64,000 nt of DNA from Pseudocercospora fijiensis CIRAD86. Lineage: Eukaryota > Ascomycota > Dothideomycetes > Mycosphaerellales > Mycosphaerellaceae. Positions 47,150 to 57,389 of this stretch are shown piece after piece. Location: positions 1-64,000 of the forward strand of contig NW_006921538.1 of the NCBI RefSeq assembly GCF_000340215.1, read 5' to 3'. Under the pieces are notes generated by a model. That model saw nothing but the letters and a program-made list of their open reading frames with translations, was not told the origin of the DNA and did no database searches. Made by a program: the position numbers and the translations under genes. Every line of letters begins with the position of its first letter. The stretch's first letter is position 1.

Positions 47150-47825
47150 CTAGGTTAATCTAACGACTAAATACAATTTCCAACTAATCCGCTATAAACC
47201 GACGCCGAATTTTAGCTAGAAGCTATATATCTTTATTTTAAAGAGTAACCCGCTTCGTATAGATAGTAAGGAGGTTTGAAAGCTTAAGCTCGGTTACGAG
47301 AAATGCCTCCGTAGCTTCCTAAAGAGCACTAATCGCCTTAGCCGTAAATCGTATACTAGACCGAAAATCTAATGTAATTTCTCGGACGAGTCGCTAGAAG
47401 GGAGTCTTAGGGATTAAAAGCTCGGTCCCTCTTTTATTTTAGAAAAGCCGGATCTAGCGAAGGGTAATAGTACCTAGTTTAAAGCGCCGCTTCTTTATCG
47501 TCGAGTCCTGCCTTGTTCCCTTTCTTTTAATAGAAAGATAACTTTTCTTCGCGACAGTCTTCGTCCGCCTACTCTTTTTAGCCTTCTCCTATCTACCTAT
47601 AGCCTTCTTGTTTTTCGGTACTGTTTTCCGAGGAACCCCCTTCCTTCGTATATACTACGGAGAGCCTTACTCTTCCGATATCTCGTTCTCGCTACGGTCT
47701 CCCTATACTTAGCTTGCTTTACCCTTGCCCTTTAGCCTCTAAAGATATTTATCTGCGCGTTTAGGCGACGAGGGTATATCGGTAGGACCTAGAAAATTAA
47801 TAAGTATATAATCGTAGGGAGACAT
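47150..47825 (-). pseudogene. Histone H3-like gene 2 with long N-terminal tail, hAT cargo
   Basis: An intact ATG at 47825-47823 opens a frame that stays in phase for about 225 codons. The first ~110 residues are a basic, Lys/Arg-rich tail (patches RRKGVPRKTVPKNKKAIG and KKSRRTKTVAKK). The histone part starts near 47495: KKRRFKLGTITLR*IRLF*N, ELLIPKTPF*RLVREITLDF, RSSIRFTAKAISAL*EATEA, FLVTELKLSNLLTIYTKRVT, then NKDI*LLAKIRRR. This matches the H3 fold through alpha-3. It differs strongly from H3-like gene 1. The long tail and divergent loop and helix sequence recall centromeric or replacement H3 variants, but no loop-1 insertion is seen, so I do not assign CenH3. It may be fused downstream to the next frame through an intron near 47130-47095. 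Confidence 0.88.
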
Positions 47826-49515
47826 TAATGCTTCTTGCCTTCTAGAACAAATAGTCTTCTATTAAACCGCCTTATTAGGTTATCGTTAGATTCGAATAAA
47901 GGATAGTAGCTTAAGGAAGGGGAGGTAGCCGGCTTAGGAAGGCCCGAAGAGCCGAATCCTTAAGGCATATTTGTCTTTAAGAATATAGGGAAAGGGAAGA
48001 AGGAGAGGAAGAGCGAACAGAGAATTAGAAATAGTCTATAGGTAAGCGGGGTCGGTTGCTATAGCAACTAGTCTGTTTAGGTCTTAGGAATTCGAAACAC
48101 ATTTCGGACATATGCCGGCTATATACGCCGGCTATATTACCTTATATGTAAACGCTTCGTCTCCTTAAAGCTACTCTAAGCCTGTATACGTTTCCGCTTC
48201 TTAATCCGGTATCGCCTTCTACCTCCGCCCTCCTCCTCTTCGTTATCGCTAATTAGGGTTTCGCTTAGACTAAATTTCGTATTCTCTTCGCGCTCTTAGG
48301 TTTCTTTAATCTTAAGGTTTTCTAATTCCTCGATCAACTCCTTTAGTATAATCTTTAGTAACCTACCTTAGCGATTCTAGTAGAGGAGATAGTATCGGAA
48401 TACTATAATAGATTCGAAGGTAGTAGGCGAGTATATTCGATTAAAGCGGCCCTAGTAACGAGCGATACTAAAAGACCTCTTATAGCCTATACCTATACTC
48501 GGGATAGCGAGGACGTCCCGAGCGACCGACGCTATCGTTAGAAACTTAGGCTCTAACCGCTACTATATAGCGAGAATATCGTCTCCGAATTCGTCTAGAA
48601 GACCGGTAAGATCTAGAGATTATTAGCCCTCTTTCCGAGCCTACGGGTTTATACTTACTCGCGCGCCGATAGAGATCGAACTCTTCCTTATTTACTTTAG
48701 TAGTTGCTTCCTCTTCTGCCTCTACTTCCTACCTACGAAACAGGTATAATATCGGAGCCTTCTAAACCTTCTTTTTCTTTATAGGAGCTGTATTTAGACT
48801 AGTTTCTTTCCGACGCTCGTAGAATATCTTTTCTAGAATAGTCTAGTAATGCTTCGGCTATACCTTGTCCGCCTTCTATTCCGGCCTCTACTAGTATGTA
48901 TCCTTTTCTACCGGGTTAAGCAAGTACGCAACGCTATAGATATCCCCGAACGAGTTAAAGGTAGCACTGTAATATTTATGCAACTTAGTATAGGAGGTGT
49001 CTATAGCTTTCGTTATAGCTACTTTCTAGGGAACGCTCTTCTTAGCTAGCTTAGCTACGGTTTCCTCGAGCTCGTTAAAGAGCTAGTTATAGTACGCAAA
49101 GACAAGGTAGATCGTCGGTCCTCGGGTTCTTCTAATCGTAGTAGTAACCTTCGCGTAATGCTTACTAATATCGACGAGATACTCTGCTTAGCGCTATTCG
49201 GCGGCGGTAAGGCCGAGCTACTTAATACCCTCGGAACTCTAATAGATCTCGAGAGCGGTACGTAAAGTATATCCCCTCGTAACTATATAGAAAGTCGAAT
49301 CGAACCGGGTCTTAACGTCTTAGGTAAAACAGAGTAGGCGCTAAGGAGGCCGCTTTTGCTATCGCTTATTCTATACGATATTCTAGGCATCGGTTTTAGG
49401 GCGCTCGATTAGGTTCTTTTAAATAGCCTCGAATCGGTTATATCTCTATAAGCTCGAGTTCGTATATATTGCTAGACGACGAAGCTAGAGAAAAAGAGTT
49501 AGAACTATACTAGGT

Positions 49516-49540
49516 TGCCGGCTATAGGTGCCGGCTACGG
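49516..49540. repeat. GCCGGC pair in transposase intron
   Basis: TTGCCGGCTATAGGTGCCGG lies inside the predicted 69-bp intron 49553-49485. Confidence 0.85.
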
Positions 49541-50525
49541 ACAAAAGTTATACCTTATACAAAACGAGAGCGAGGCTCTCTACCTTATCCCGTCTTATTG
49601 CTATAATAAGTTTCTCGACTTTCGACTTTGCTTTATCCTTATCTAGGATCTTCTATTAGTCGTCGTTTAATAGTGTAATTTTAAGCGTCTTAAAGAGGGC
49701 TCGGATCGCGATTTGAACTATATAAGCGAGGTAGGGAAACTTCTATAGGGATATAACTAGCAACGACGTCGGCTCCGATTTAATAGGGCTAGGGCTATTA
49801 ATAGGCTCCTCTTTATCGTTATTATCGTGCGTATTGTCGTACGTATCCGGAATCGTAGCGAGCTTAATATTCGGAAGATTAAGCTAGATTGTAGACCTTG
49901 TAATCTCCTCTACGCACTCGACCCTATCGATACAATTAGTAATTTTAAAGACATATGCGAGTGAATTGTATATATAACGCCTTATATAATGTTCGATTAT
50001 TACTAGCGTTATCCGTAGTAATCGAGATTAGTTTCGTTGTTACGCTAACCCTATCTATTGCCGTATAGACAAGCTTCGCTATGTCCTTACTAGTATAGGA
50101 ACCTAGAATTTTAGGGAATCCGATTATAAGTTCCTAGAGTTTCTAATCCGAATTAATAAAGTATAGTATAATCGAGAGGAAGGAGGCTCTTATAGTCCGG
50201 CTTAACTAGCTATCGATAGTAATAGCTACTCGGCGAGTATTACGGAGGATCTCCCGAATATCGTCTAACGTAGCCTCTTTGTTCTTTTCGAATATAATAC
50301 GCTAGGTTATCGCGCCGAGAAATGGGGGAGGGTAGTTTGTAAGATATAGGTATGTCTTCTATATAGACTCCCTTTCGTAGAAGTCTTCCGGAAGACCGTT
50401 TATAGCTAGCATTTCGTTTGCTAGTTGCTTAAAGTCTTTGGGGGAGAAATCGGTAACCTTTAATCCTAGAGCTTCCTTAAGCGTAGCCTATAATAATTAG
50501 CTAGATCTCTACGGTTGATTTAGGT

Positions 50526-50574
50526 AGCCGGAATCTATAGCCGGCAGCTATAGCCGGCAGCTGTAGCCGGCATT
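50526..50574. repeat. GCCGGC cluster in transposase intron
   Basis: Four TAGCCGG(C)A-type units lie just upstream (minus sense) of the acceptor at 50510-50509 of the transposase exon that starts the catalytic region. Confidence 0.8.
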
Positions 50575-51499
50575 TTAGAAGATATACCTCTTTCTAGAAC
50601 GCTATATCTATATTAACTCTCCTCTCTCCTTAAGATTCCCGATACCGTTTAGAATAGAGATAGTTCGTAGGCGATAAGTTCCTATCCCCTAGTTTCGGGT
50701 ATTTCAAGATTAAACCGTAGAAGTTACAGACAATTACTAGTTAACCTTTAAGTCGAGAAGTCGTATAACGGTGTAATGCCCCCTCTATAAAGAACTTCTA
50801 GAATATGTCCGTTCGCTCCTTACTCCCCTATCGCATCGAGTACTTCCGGAGTTTACACTCCTTCGAACGTAAGTATAAAGGGAACTATATCTTATAGACC
50901 TATTAATTGAACTGCTCTATATACTTAGGTTTCTAAAGATACGCCTAGCTAGCCTTTTCGAAGATTTCCGGGTTAATACTCGATGTTCTTATATCTCCGA
51001 ACAACCTTCTACTTAGACTCCGTAAAGGTAAGGACTAGGTAGTAGTACCCTATAATGAATTCCTACTACTAGGATTCGGAGAGGATGAATCTAGCCCTAA
51101 TCGTCGTCTAGGACTCGATAGGCTCGAAGGTAAGTATACGACCTCCTCTCGACGTTGTCGCAATCTCGCTCGTATACTAGACTGTTTCGACTATCGTCTC
51201 GTTATTACCCTTCCTAGTATAGCGCCTAGTGTATATACAATGTCGGTCGGCATGTTTTAAGGTTTCGTACGGTAAGGTAAGGACTTAGGAGTAGTAGATG
51301 TATACTAGTAGCTATAGAGAAACACCCTTTCTTTTATAGTATCGTATCGTTAGGAATAGCTAGGCAGTAAATAGCTAGCTACCTTTTTTTTTTGTTTCCT
51401 AGCTACCTAACTACTAGATTTTTTTTCCTAGCTACCCTAGCTAGCCTAACTACTAGAATTTCTTTCCTAGCTACCCTAACTACCTGAATTTTGCCTTCT

Positions 51500-52870
51500 A
51501 TACGGCGGCTCTCTCCTACTAACGGAACCGAGCTACTATACCTAACGAATCTAAGCTCGTTTTTAGTCTCAATCTATCCTCTTTCGGTATAAGACACTCG
51601 ACAAGCAAATGCTTAGGCCGAGTCTAACTACGAAACCTAAGACTAACTAATAGCTCTATTAACTAATCCTAATCCTCGAACTCCTTCCGCTTCTTAGTAA
51701 AGACCTTAAAGAGCGCTCGAGCTTCTTCGGGTACCTGCGGAGTAGTCGAGATAAAGCCGTATCGCTAAAATAGGTAATCCTTCGGAGGCTTATATAGAGA
51801 TTTAGAGAATTCTAACGCTAACCTATCCTACTAGTAGCTTAGATTCCGGATATAAGCCCTCTCTACCTTAGTAAAGATTTTATATAGTAGTAGCACTCTG
51901 CCTTCGAGAAACGCTTTCTGTTTAACTGTTAGTATCTGCCGGCTACGAACGCCGGCTATATATACCGAGTATAGAATAATTACCTATACCCCTTCCTCCT
52001 ATAGTAACACTTCTGCCGTCCCTAGATACCTAGCCCCGATCGTATTAATCGCAAGCTACTTTGCCTTTATAGACGTAAAGGCTTCGCTCTAATACTAATA
52101 AAGAAACTTCTACTCTATATCGAGGATATAAAGACGACTAGTCTCGATTCCAATCCTTGCTAGCTTTTCGTAGTAGCTTTAACTATAATTTTCTAGATTG
52201 ATAGGACTTATGCCTTAGCCCTTTACTAGTATCTCGTCTCTTTAACTATACTCGATCCACTCCTAGCGCTTATCGTCTATAGCGTTAGGCCCTAAGACTG
52301 TACCTGTTACTAGATCGACGTATAGTATCTCCTCGCTTTTTTTAGTTCCTTTATTCGTAGTATTAAGCTCTGTCGCGGTATCCTAAACTCTAGCATTGTT
52401 GTTTTCGGCTATCTAAATATCTCCGTTACTATCGGTCGTATCGATAGAGGTAGCGACTATAGGTCTAAATGCTATTAGTTAACGTATTAAAGAAAAATAT
52501 GCCGGCTATAGCTGCCGGCTACGGCTGCCGGCTATAGCTACTAGCTACGGCCGCTAGCTAGATTAACTTACGCTGCTAGAACTTTACGCTCGAAAACTAG
52601 CCGCAATTCTTTCCTCCTCTTAGCCTTCTCTTAGGTTGTCTTCTTATTCTAACCTTTACTTTTTTCTATAGGCGCTAGCTATCGATAGAATGCCTTATTC
52701 CGCGCCTTTCTTCTCTTATCCTTAGCTCTTTTATCCTTATCTATCTTATCCTTTCTCTCGCGGTCTCGTACGGAATTCTTCTTCGTAGAGTACTCTTCTT
52801 TAGTCTTGCGCTTTTTAGTTAGACGCTTAGGTAAAACAAACTCGCGGTCTTTAGTTCTATCTTCTATTTA
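51500..52870 (-). pseudogene. hAT cargo gene with highly charged N terminus, unknown
   Basis: Exon 1 (about 52870-52572) is extremely rich in Lys, Arg, Glu and Asp (KRKTKEEYSTKKNSVRDRER; DKDKRAKDKRRKARNKAF). Intron 1 (52571-52465; GTAAGT donor, TTAACTAAT branch, TTTAG acceptor) contains three GCCGGC motifs. Exon 2 reads EEILYVDLVTGTVLGPNAID and SYYEKLARIGIETSRLYILD. A second intron around 51965-51930 contains two more motifs. Exon 3 continues AFLEGRVLLLYKIFTKVERA and ALFKVFTKKRKEFED. No domain is recognised. It is transcribed in the same direction as the transposase, upstream of it. RIP stops are frequent. Confidence 0.55.
52499..52560. repeat. GCCGGC cluster in charged cargo gene intron
   Basis: Three GCCGGC motifs and two diverged ones lie inside the predicted intron 52571-52465. 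Confidence 0.8.
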
Positions 52871-53019
52871 GCGCGCGGCGCGCTTCTCTCTTACTATTAT
52901 AAGGGAAAGGGGCGGGGGCGCAGCGTATAGTAGTTATTGTCGGTATAGGTATAGAGGAAGAAGTTGAAAGTATAAGAATGTCGCGAAGCCCTAATTGTTG
53001 CCGCCTACGTAACGTTATA

Positions 53020-53335
53020 TAGGTAAGCTTTCGCAACTACGGCAACTACGCCCCGGCAATAGCAACTACGCCCTAGCAACGGCAACTACGCCCTAGCAAC
53101 GGCAACTACGCCCTAGCAACGGTAATAAAGCGTAGTAAATACAACCTAGTAACTATTATAGCCGGCAATCGTAGCCGGCAGTCGAATAAGAGTGTCCTTG
53201 TAGCAAAACCACGCCCTAGCAACGGTAACTACGCCCTAGCAACGGCAAAAGAGCGTAGTAAATGTAACAGAGTTACTATTATAGCCGGCAATCGTAGCCG
53301 GCAGTCGAATAAGAGTGTCCTTATAGTAAAACTAA
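53020..53335. repeat. Right subterminal minisatellite of the hAT element
   Basis: The 20-bp unit GCAACTACGCCCTAGCAACG repeats about four times at 53025-53120. A block of about 125 bp containing two of these units, AGCGTAGTAAAT and a GCCGGC pair is then repeated once (ends 53210 and 53330). Position and repetition suggest transposase-binding subterminal repeats. Confidence 0.75.
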
Positions 53336-53467
53336 TACAGTCTCTAGTTTAAACTAGGAATCTATATAGTTCGAAAAAACCAAACCGGAACTAGGGAGCT
53401 AGTTCGCCGCTAAGAAACCAAACTATATACGTTTGGTGGTTCGGAAACCGAACCACTACGGGGTCTA

Positions 53468-54305
53468 CTAACGGTTAAATAGAGAAGCAGAATGCTACCC
53501 TATAGCAGTACCTACGTAGCTATATTAATAAGAACCCTAAAGATTAGGTTAACCTCCTATAGCCTATAGAGTTCGTATAGAATAATAGCGTATATATATT
53601 AACTAAGGTTTTACCCTATATAGCTTTAATAGGCTAAAACGCGGCTATACTATAAGAACTATTTACCTCGCTCGGGGCCGAGCGTAAGGAAAGGGAAGCG
53701 CGTTAAGTACTAGAGACACTAGCGGGAATAGACCGTATCTAAAAGATACGACAAATCTATACTAAGATAGCTAAGAAGCTAATAAAGACTTAAGAATACT
53801 AAAAGACCTACTACGATAAGCGCTATATACTAATAACCTTTAAGCAAGGCGATAGAGTTATACTTAGTATAAAGAACCTCCGTATCCGCAAATACCTATC
53901 GCCTAATAGCAAAACAAGGCCTAAGCTCGTACTAAGATATATTAGCCTATTCCGTATCCGAGAGGCTAGGGGTATATAGGCTTACTAGTTATAGCTTCCT
54001 TCTTATTATACTATCTATAATACCTTCTATATATCCCTCTTTAAGCTATATTACTAGCGCGAAGGCGATAAAGCGCCTACCGAGTTAGAAGAGGTCTTAG
54101 CTAATAGTAAAGAGCTATAGTCGGTCGAAAGAATACTAAAGCATCGGACTAGGCAAGGTAAGAAGGAGTACCTACTAAGATAGTAGGGCTATTTACCTAA
54201 ATAGGACTTATAGGAAGCTAAAGGCTCCTTCGAGGATATAACTAAGTTATTAGATAAGTACTAGACTAACGTAAAGAATTAGAAGAAGGCTAAGAGCCTA
54301 TAATA
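53468..54305 (+). pseudogene. Chromovirus Pol, copy B, part after the hAT insertion
   Basis: Resumes exactly where the part before 43529 stopped, after the duplicated CTAACGGT. It encodes the integrase end (YINKNPKD*VNLL), the C-terminal region and the chromodomain-like tail (VERILKHRTR*GKKEYLL near 54125-54180). It matches 61735-62560 of copy C. Confidence 0.8.
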
Positions 54306-55226
54306 TTAATAGAGAGACCTAGGATTAATAATACCCCGGGGATGCTATTAGCTAACTAATTAGAAGCAAGCAATTGTTAGCAAAGGACAACGAGACTATA
54401 CTATAATAGTAAACGCGTACCGGGTGTTAATAAGCGCGCTACGATACGTTAACCGATTGCCTACTCTTTTAAGGGTTCTACCTCTTTACTAACGTAGTAA
54501 GGCCCTTCTCTTAGTCTCCCGACCCCCTTTTATTTCTTTATTATATTAAGGCCTTAGGGCCTAGGCGATCGACGAGGGCGAACTAATTAGTTAATAGACT
54601 AACTAAGGGCAAAAATATAGAGCTAAGCTAGCCGGGGTCGATCTTGTAAATAATAAGTTACTCCTCGATCTTTCCGACCCTTTAAGCGAGGCAAACCTTA
54701 ACTACTACACTTATAATAGCCTTTACCTATAGAAACTAGACGAACTATATTTTGGAAGATTAACAATTAAAGGCTACTAAACCTAAGTAATTAGGGCTAG
54801 CGAAACTACGAACAATAGATAGAAATAGCCCTTAGAGATAATAGGAATAAGCCCTCGGAAGCGAATATTGCTAGGTCTTTTAGAGTAGACGTAAAGAACT
54901 TAGGTAACATTACTTAGAACGGAGGCAGTACTATAATATCTCGTACGCCTACCTATTATAGTAGGAAAGACGCGCTCGTATTATAATTAGCGAATAACCC
55001 TTAATTCTTATAGATATATATTACCTTATTGTGTACAAGGATAGCGTAGTTAGAGTATTATATTGCTATTAGAAGGTAAGGTTTAATATAGTTATATAAT
55101 TAGGTAGTTAAGTGTTTTATTTAGCGCGGACTAAGTAGCTTATTAGATTTACTAAGTTAGTAGTAATAGAGGTCGAGTTTAGAATATAGAAGGCTACGAG
55201 GGCGCAGCCTTTAGAAGGGAAGCGTA

Positions 55227-55422
55227 TATTAGAGCTAACGAGGCTATACGTAATTAGTATATAACTAGGCCGAGTAAAGCTAGGGTCTCGATACCTTAGG
55301 TAGGGCTTAGTACTTAGCGTTAGGCTAACTTGCCTGCCTTCCTTCCTCTCCTCCTAGATCCTTATTAAATACTACTATACCTACTACTACCCTATCTACC
55401 TACTAATATTACCCTTCTTACA
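55227..55422 (+). mobile_element. 3' LTR of chromovirus copy B
   Basis: 196 bp, TATTAGAGCTAACGAGG to CCCTTCTTACA. It retains the terminal CA that RIP has changed to TA in the other copies. Confidence 0.85.
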
Positions 55423-55580
55423 ATAGTAGCGAGTTGCCTTATAGGCGTAGATCTACGTATAGAAGGCGCGTCGAAGTTATTTAAAATATCTACGCTATAC
55501 TTAAGAGTCGACGCGCCTAATAGCCTCTTACGCTAGCGCTAAGCGATAATTAAATTACCTACTAAGCTAATATCTACGAT
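55423..55580. other. Short spacer between copy B and the hAT derivative
   Basis: RIP-mutated sequence with no recognised coding frame. It ends in the target duplication TCTACGAT. Confidence 0.4.
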
Positions 55581-55943
55581 TAGACCCTATAGGAGTTCGG
55601 TTTACGAACTATAAAACGTATATAGTTAGGTTTCTTAGCAGTATACTTATTACTACTAGTTTAGTTCTAGTTTAGTTTTTTACCCCCCTAGTCTAAGCTA
55701 GTTTACGAGAAAATCCGGCTAAACTATAATAATATACGAGGATATATAACGACCCCGGATTAAGTCTAGAACGCAACTATAGCCCTATATTATATACGCT
55801 ATATAATTGCATTTACATTTCGGGCTATTAAGACGTATTTTAGGTTAGGTTTTTGTCTATAGCTAGTACGTAGCTAGCTAACCGGTCTATATACCGGTTT
55901 CTTAGTAAACTAAACTAAACTAACCTAAACTACTATAGGTCTA
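55581..55943. mobile_element. Non-autonomous hAT derivative (363 bp)
   Basis: The left end TAGACCCTATAGGAGTTCGG and right end CTAAACTACTATAGGTCTA match the ends of the 9.9-kb hAT after RIP changes. Inner sequence also matches: AACGTATATAGTTAGGTTTCTTAGC on the left equals the inverted right end of the large element, and CTTAGTAAACTAAAC on the right equals its inverted left end. It thus has the outer parts only, inserted in the opposite orientation. Flanking octamers TCTACGAT (55573-55580) and TTTACGAT (55944-55951) differ by one base. Confidence 0.8.
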
Positions 55944-56903
55944 TTTACGATCGTTATATAACGCGAGTTAGTACTATATTAGTCTAACTTTTAGTATTAT
56001 AAGAATAGTTGGCGCAAGCTATCGACGGAGCTATTAGTAAGGTTTTCGATAAATAGGAATAGTAGTAGAAAGTAGTATACGACGAAGAGTTATAGAAAGA
56101 AGCCTATACCGAAGATTACGAAGGCGCGTAGTTATTAGATAATAATAAAAATAGTATTTATCGAGTAATTTAGAAAGCGAGGGGACCTAGAAGTTATTAG
56201 TATTAAGGTATATCGTATTAATACCGCTTAGTATAGTAGGTACTATACTATATAGCAGTTTAATCTATAGAGGCGATATAACGCTTTAATAAAGGCATTT
56301 AGACTATAGATATATAAAGAATATAAACTTAGCGTAGTATATAATACTATCTTTATACGATATAAACCTTAAGCTCGTAAAGTCTTCCTCGCCGCTAGCG
56401 AGGCGTATTTAACTAGGATATATTATAATAACGCTAGCAAGGCTTTCCGCGAGGTATATAGAGATACGAGGCTTAGTAGATAGGCTAGTATATAGTAGGA
56501 CTAGTAAGAAGAGCTATTATTATAACTAAGAGAAAGTAAGGCAATAGGATAAAGTAGATAAGATAGGGTTAGAATTAGTACTATAGGCCGCTCGGTTACG
56601 CTTGCCGTATTCCGAGTAGCTAATAAGATCTATAGATTCTTTCTCGAATTCGAGAGCTATCTAGGCGACTAAATTCTTTAGGTTTTTGCTATTTAGTTAG
56701 TAAAAAAACTAAAGCTTAGAGTTCTTAGGATTCTTAGATAAAGCCGCTTATCCTATATAATTATTAAATTAGCTACTTAATTCTAATAAATCCGAGGCAG
56801 GCCGGGCTTCTAGTAGGGCTTAGTAAGGAACGTTAAACCTCCGACGTAATAATATTTTAGAAACTATAATAAAAGAGCTAATTCTTCCTTTCTAGGTAAC
56901 TTC
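55944..56903. other. RIP-mutated stretch with a weak coding trace
   Basis: On the plus strand about 56005-56130 reads IDGAISKVFDK and VVYDEEL*KEAYTEDYEGA, suggesting a decayed acidic protein. The rest to 56898 gives no consistent frame and no known domain. Confidence 0.3.
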
Positions 56904-57100
56904 TATTAGGACTATAGAGGCTGCATATAATTGGTATATAACTAGCTCGAGTGAAGCTAGGGTCTTAATGCCTTAGGTAGGGCTTAGCGCTTAGCGTTAG
57001 GCTAACTTGCCTGCTTTCCTCCCTCTTCTTCTAGATCCTTATCGAATACTACTTGTACCTACTACTACCCTATCTACCTGCTAATATAACCCCTATTATA
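56904..57100 (+). mobile_element. 5' LTR of chromovirus copy C (197 bp)
   Basis: TATTAGGACTATAGAGG to CCCCTATTATA. The palindrome CTACCCTTTAAGGGTAG follows at about 57112. Confidence 0.9.
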
Positions 57101-57389
57101 TAGTATTCGATCTACCCTTTAAGGGTAGTAGCTAGATAGTCCCTATTTTAAGCTTTTAGCGGTATAGCTACGAAAACTATTAATTTAACTATATTACGCC
57201 TAAAGAACGGGACCTATACGTACTATTTACTAAAACAACCGTACTAATTATTAATTAAGGCCTTCTATACGGCCTATTATACTAAGTTAATCGTACTAGG
57301 CCGATATCTACTAATTCCGCTATATCTGTACTATAAGGGGCTAAAATATATTATTAGTACTACCCCTTATTATAATAGCTAGCTTATTA

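Larger units (their letters stand above)
48072..51210 (-). pseudogene. hAT transposase, RIP-degraded, with introns
   Basis: The minus strand, read through RIP stops, gives a hAT transposase. An N-terminal part with a possible BED-like zinc finger remnant (FIEGALHRYTTS then VCNFYG, about 50810-50720) is followed by the RNase H-like core: RVAITIDS*LSRTIRA near 50245, SYTSKDIAKLVYTAIDRV and ISITTDNASNNRTLYKAL (about 50110-49985), KTRFDSTFY near 49310, and KLHKYYSATFNSFGDIY. The C-terminal dimerisation region follows: DEFGDDILAI, SVARDVLAIPSIG (about 48590-48495) and the positions after it. Predicted introns at 49553-49485 (69 bp), one ending at 50509, and 48140-48072 (69 bp) each contain GCCGGC pairs. 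The order and motifs identify the family clearly; start and last exon are uncertain. Confidence 0.88.
43530..53467. mobile_element. hAT-family DNA transposon with cargo (9,938 bp)
   Basis: The ends are inverted: TAGACCCCGCAGTGGTTCGG at 43530-43549 and CCGAACCACTACGGGGTCTA at 53448-53467, 19 of 20 bases paired. CTAACGGT (8 bp) is duplicated at 43522-43529 and 53468-53475, and occurs once at the same place in copies A and C. Both the 8-bp duplication and the encoded transposase are typical of hAT. The length is well above the usual 3-5 kb, because at least five further genes are carried. Subterminal regions hold short repeats: TTTGGTTTGCTAAG twice on the left, 20-bp GCAACTACGCCCTAGCAACG repeats on the right. 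Confidence 0.93.
38711..55422 (+). mobile_element. Ty3/gypsy chromovirus copy B, split by a hAT insertion
   Basis: The 5' LTR is 38711-38906 and the 3' LTR 55227-55422 (196 bp each). The internal part runs 38907-43529 and resumes at 53468/53476. Removing the 9,938-bp hAT and one copy of its 8-bp target duplication restores the order seen in copies A and C. The bases next to the two LTRs (ACTAG and ATAGT) do not match clearly, so no target duplication is claimed. The region equivalent to the small ORF after pol is largely deleted here (about 54490-54600). Confidence 0.85.

Noticed and set aside
47150..47825. Firm assignment of H3-like gene 2 as the centromeric H3
   Set aside because: The long tail and divergence fit, but no loop-1 insertion is visible and the frame is RIP-damaged; the evidence does not separate CenH3 from another variant.
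43530..53467. Mutator-like element, because the flanking identity looks like 10 bp (ACTAACGGTT)
   Set aside because: Setting the TIR start at TAGACCCC leaves an 8-bp duplication, and the encoded transposase is clearly hAT. The two extra matching bases are explained by the TIR and chance.
43530..53467. Starship-type giant element with cargo
   Set aside because: No tyrosine recombinase captain was seen at either end; the TIRs and hAT transposase explain the mobility.
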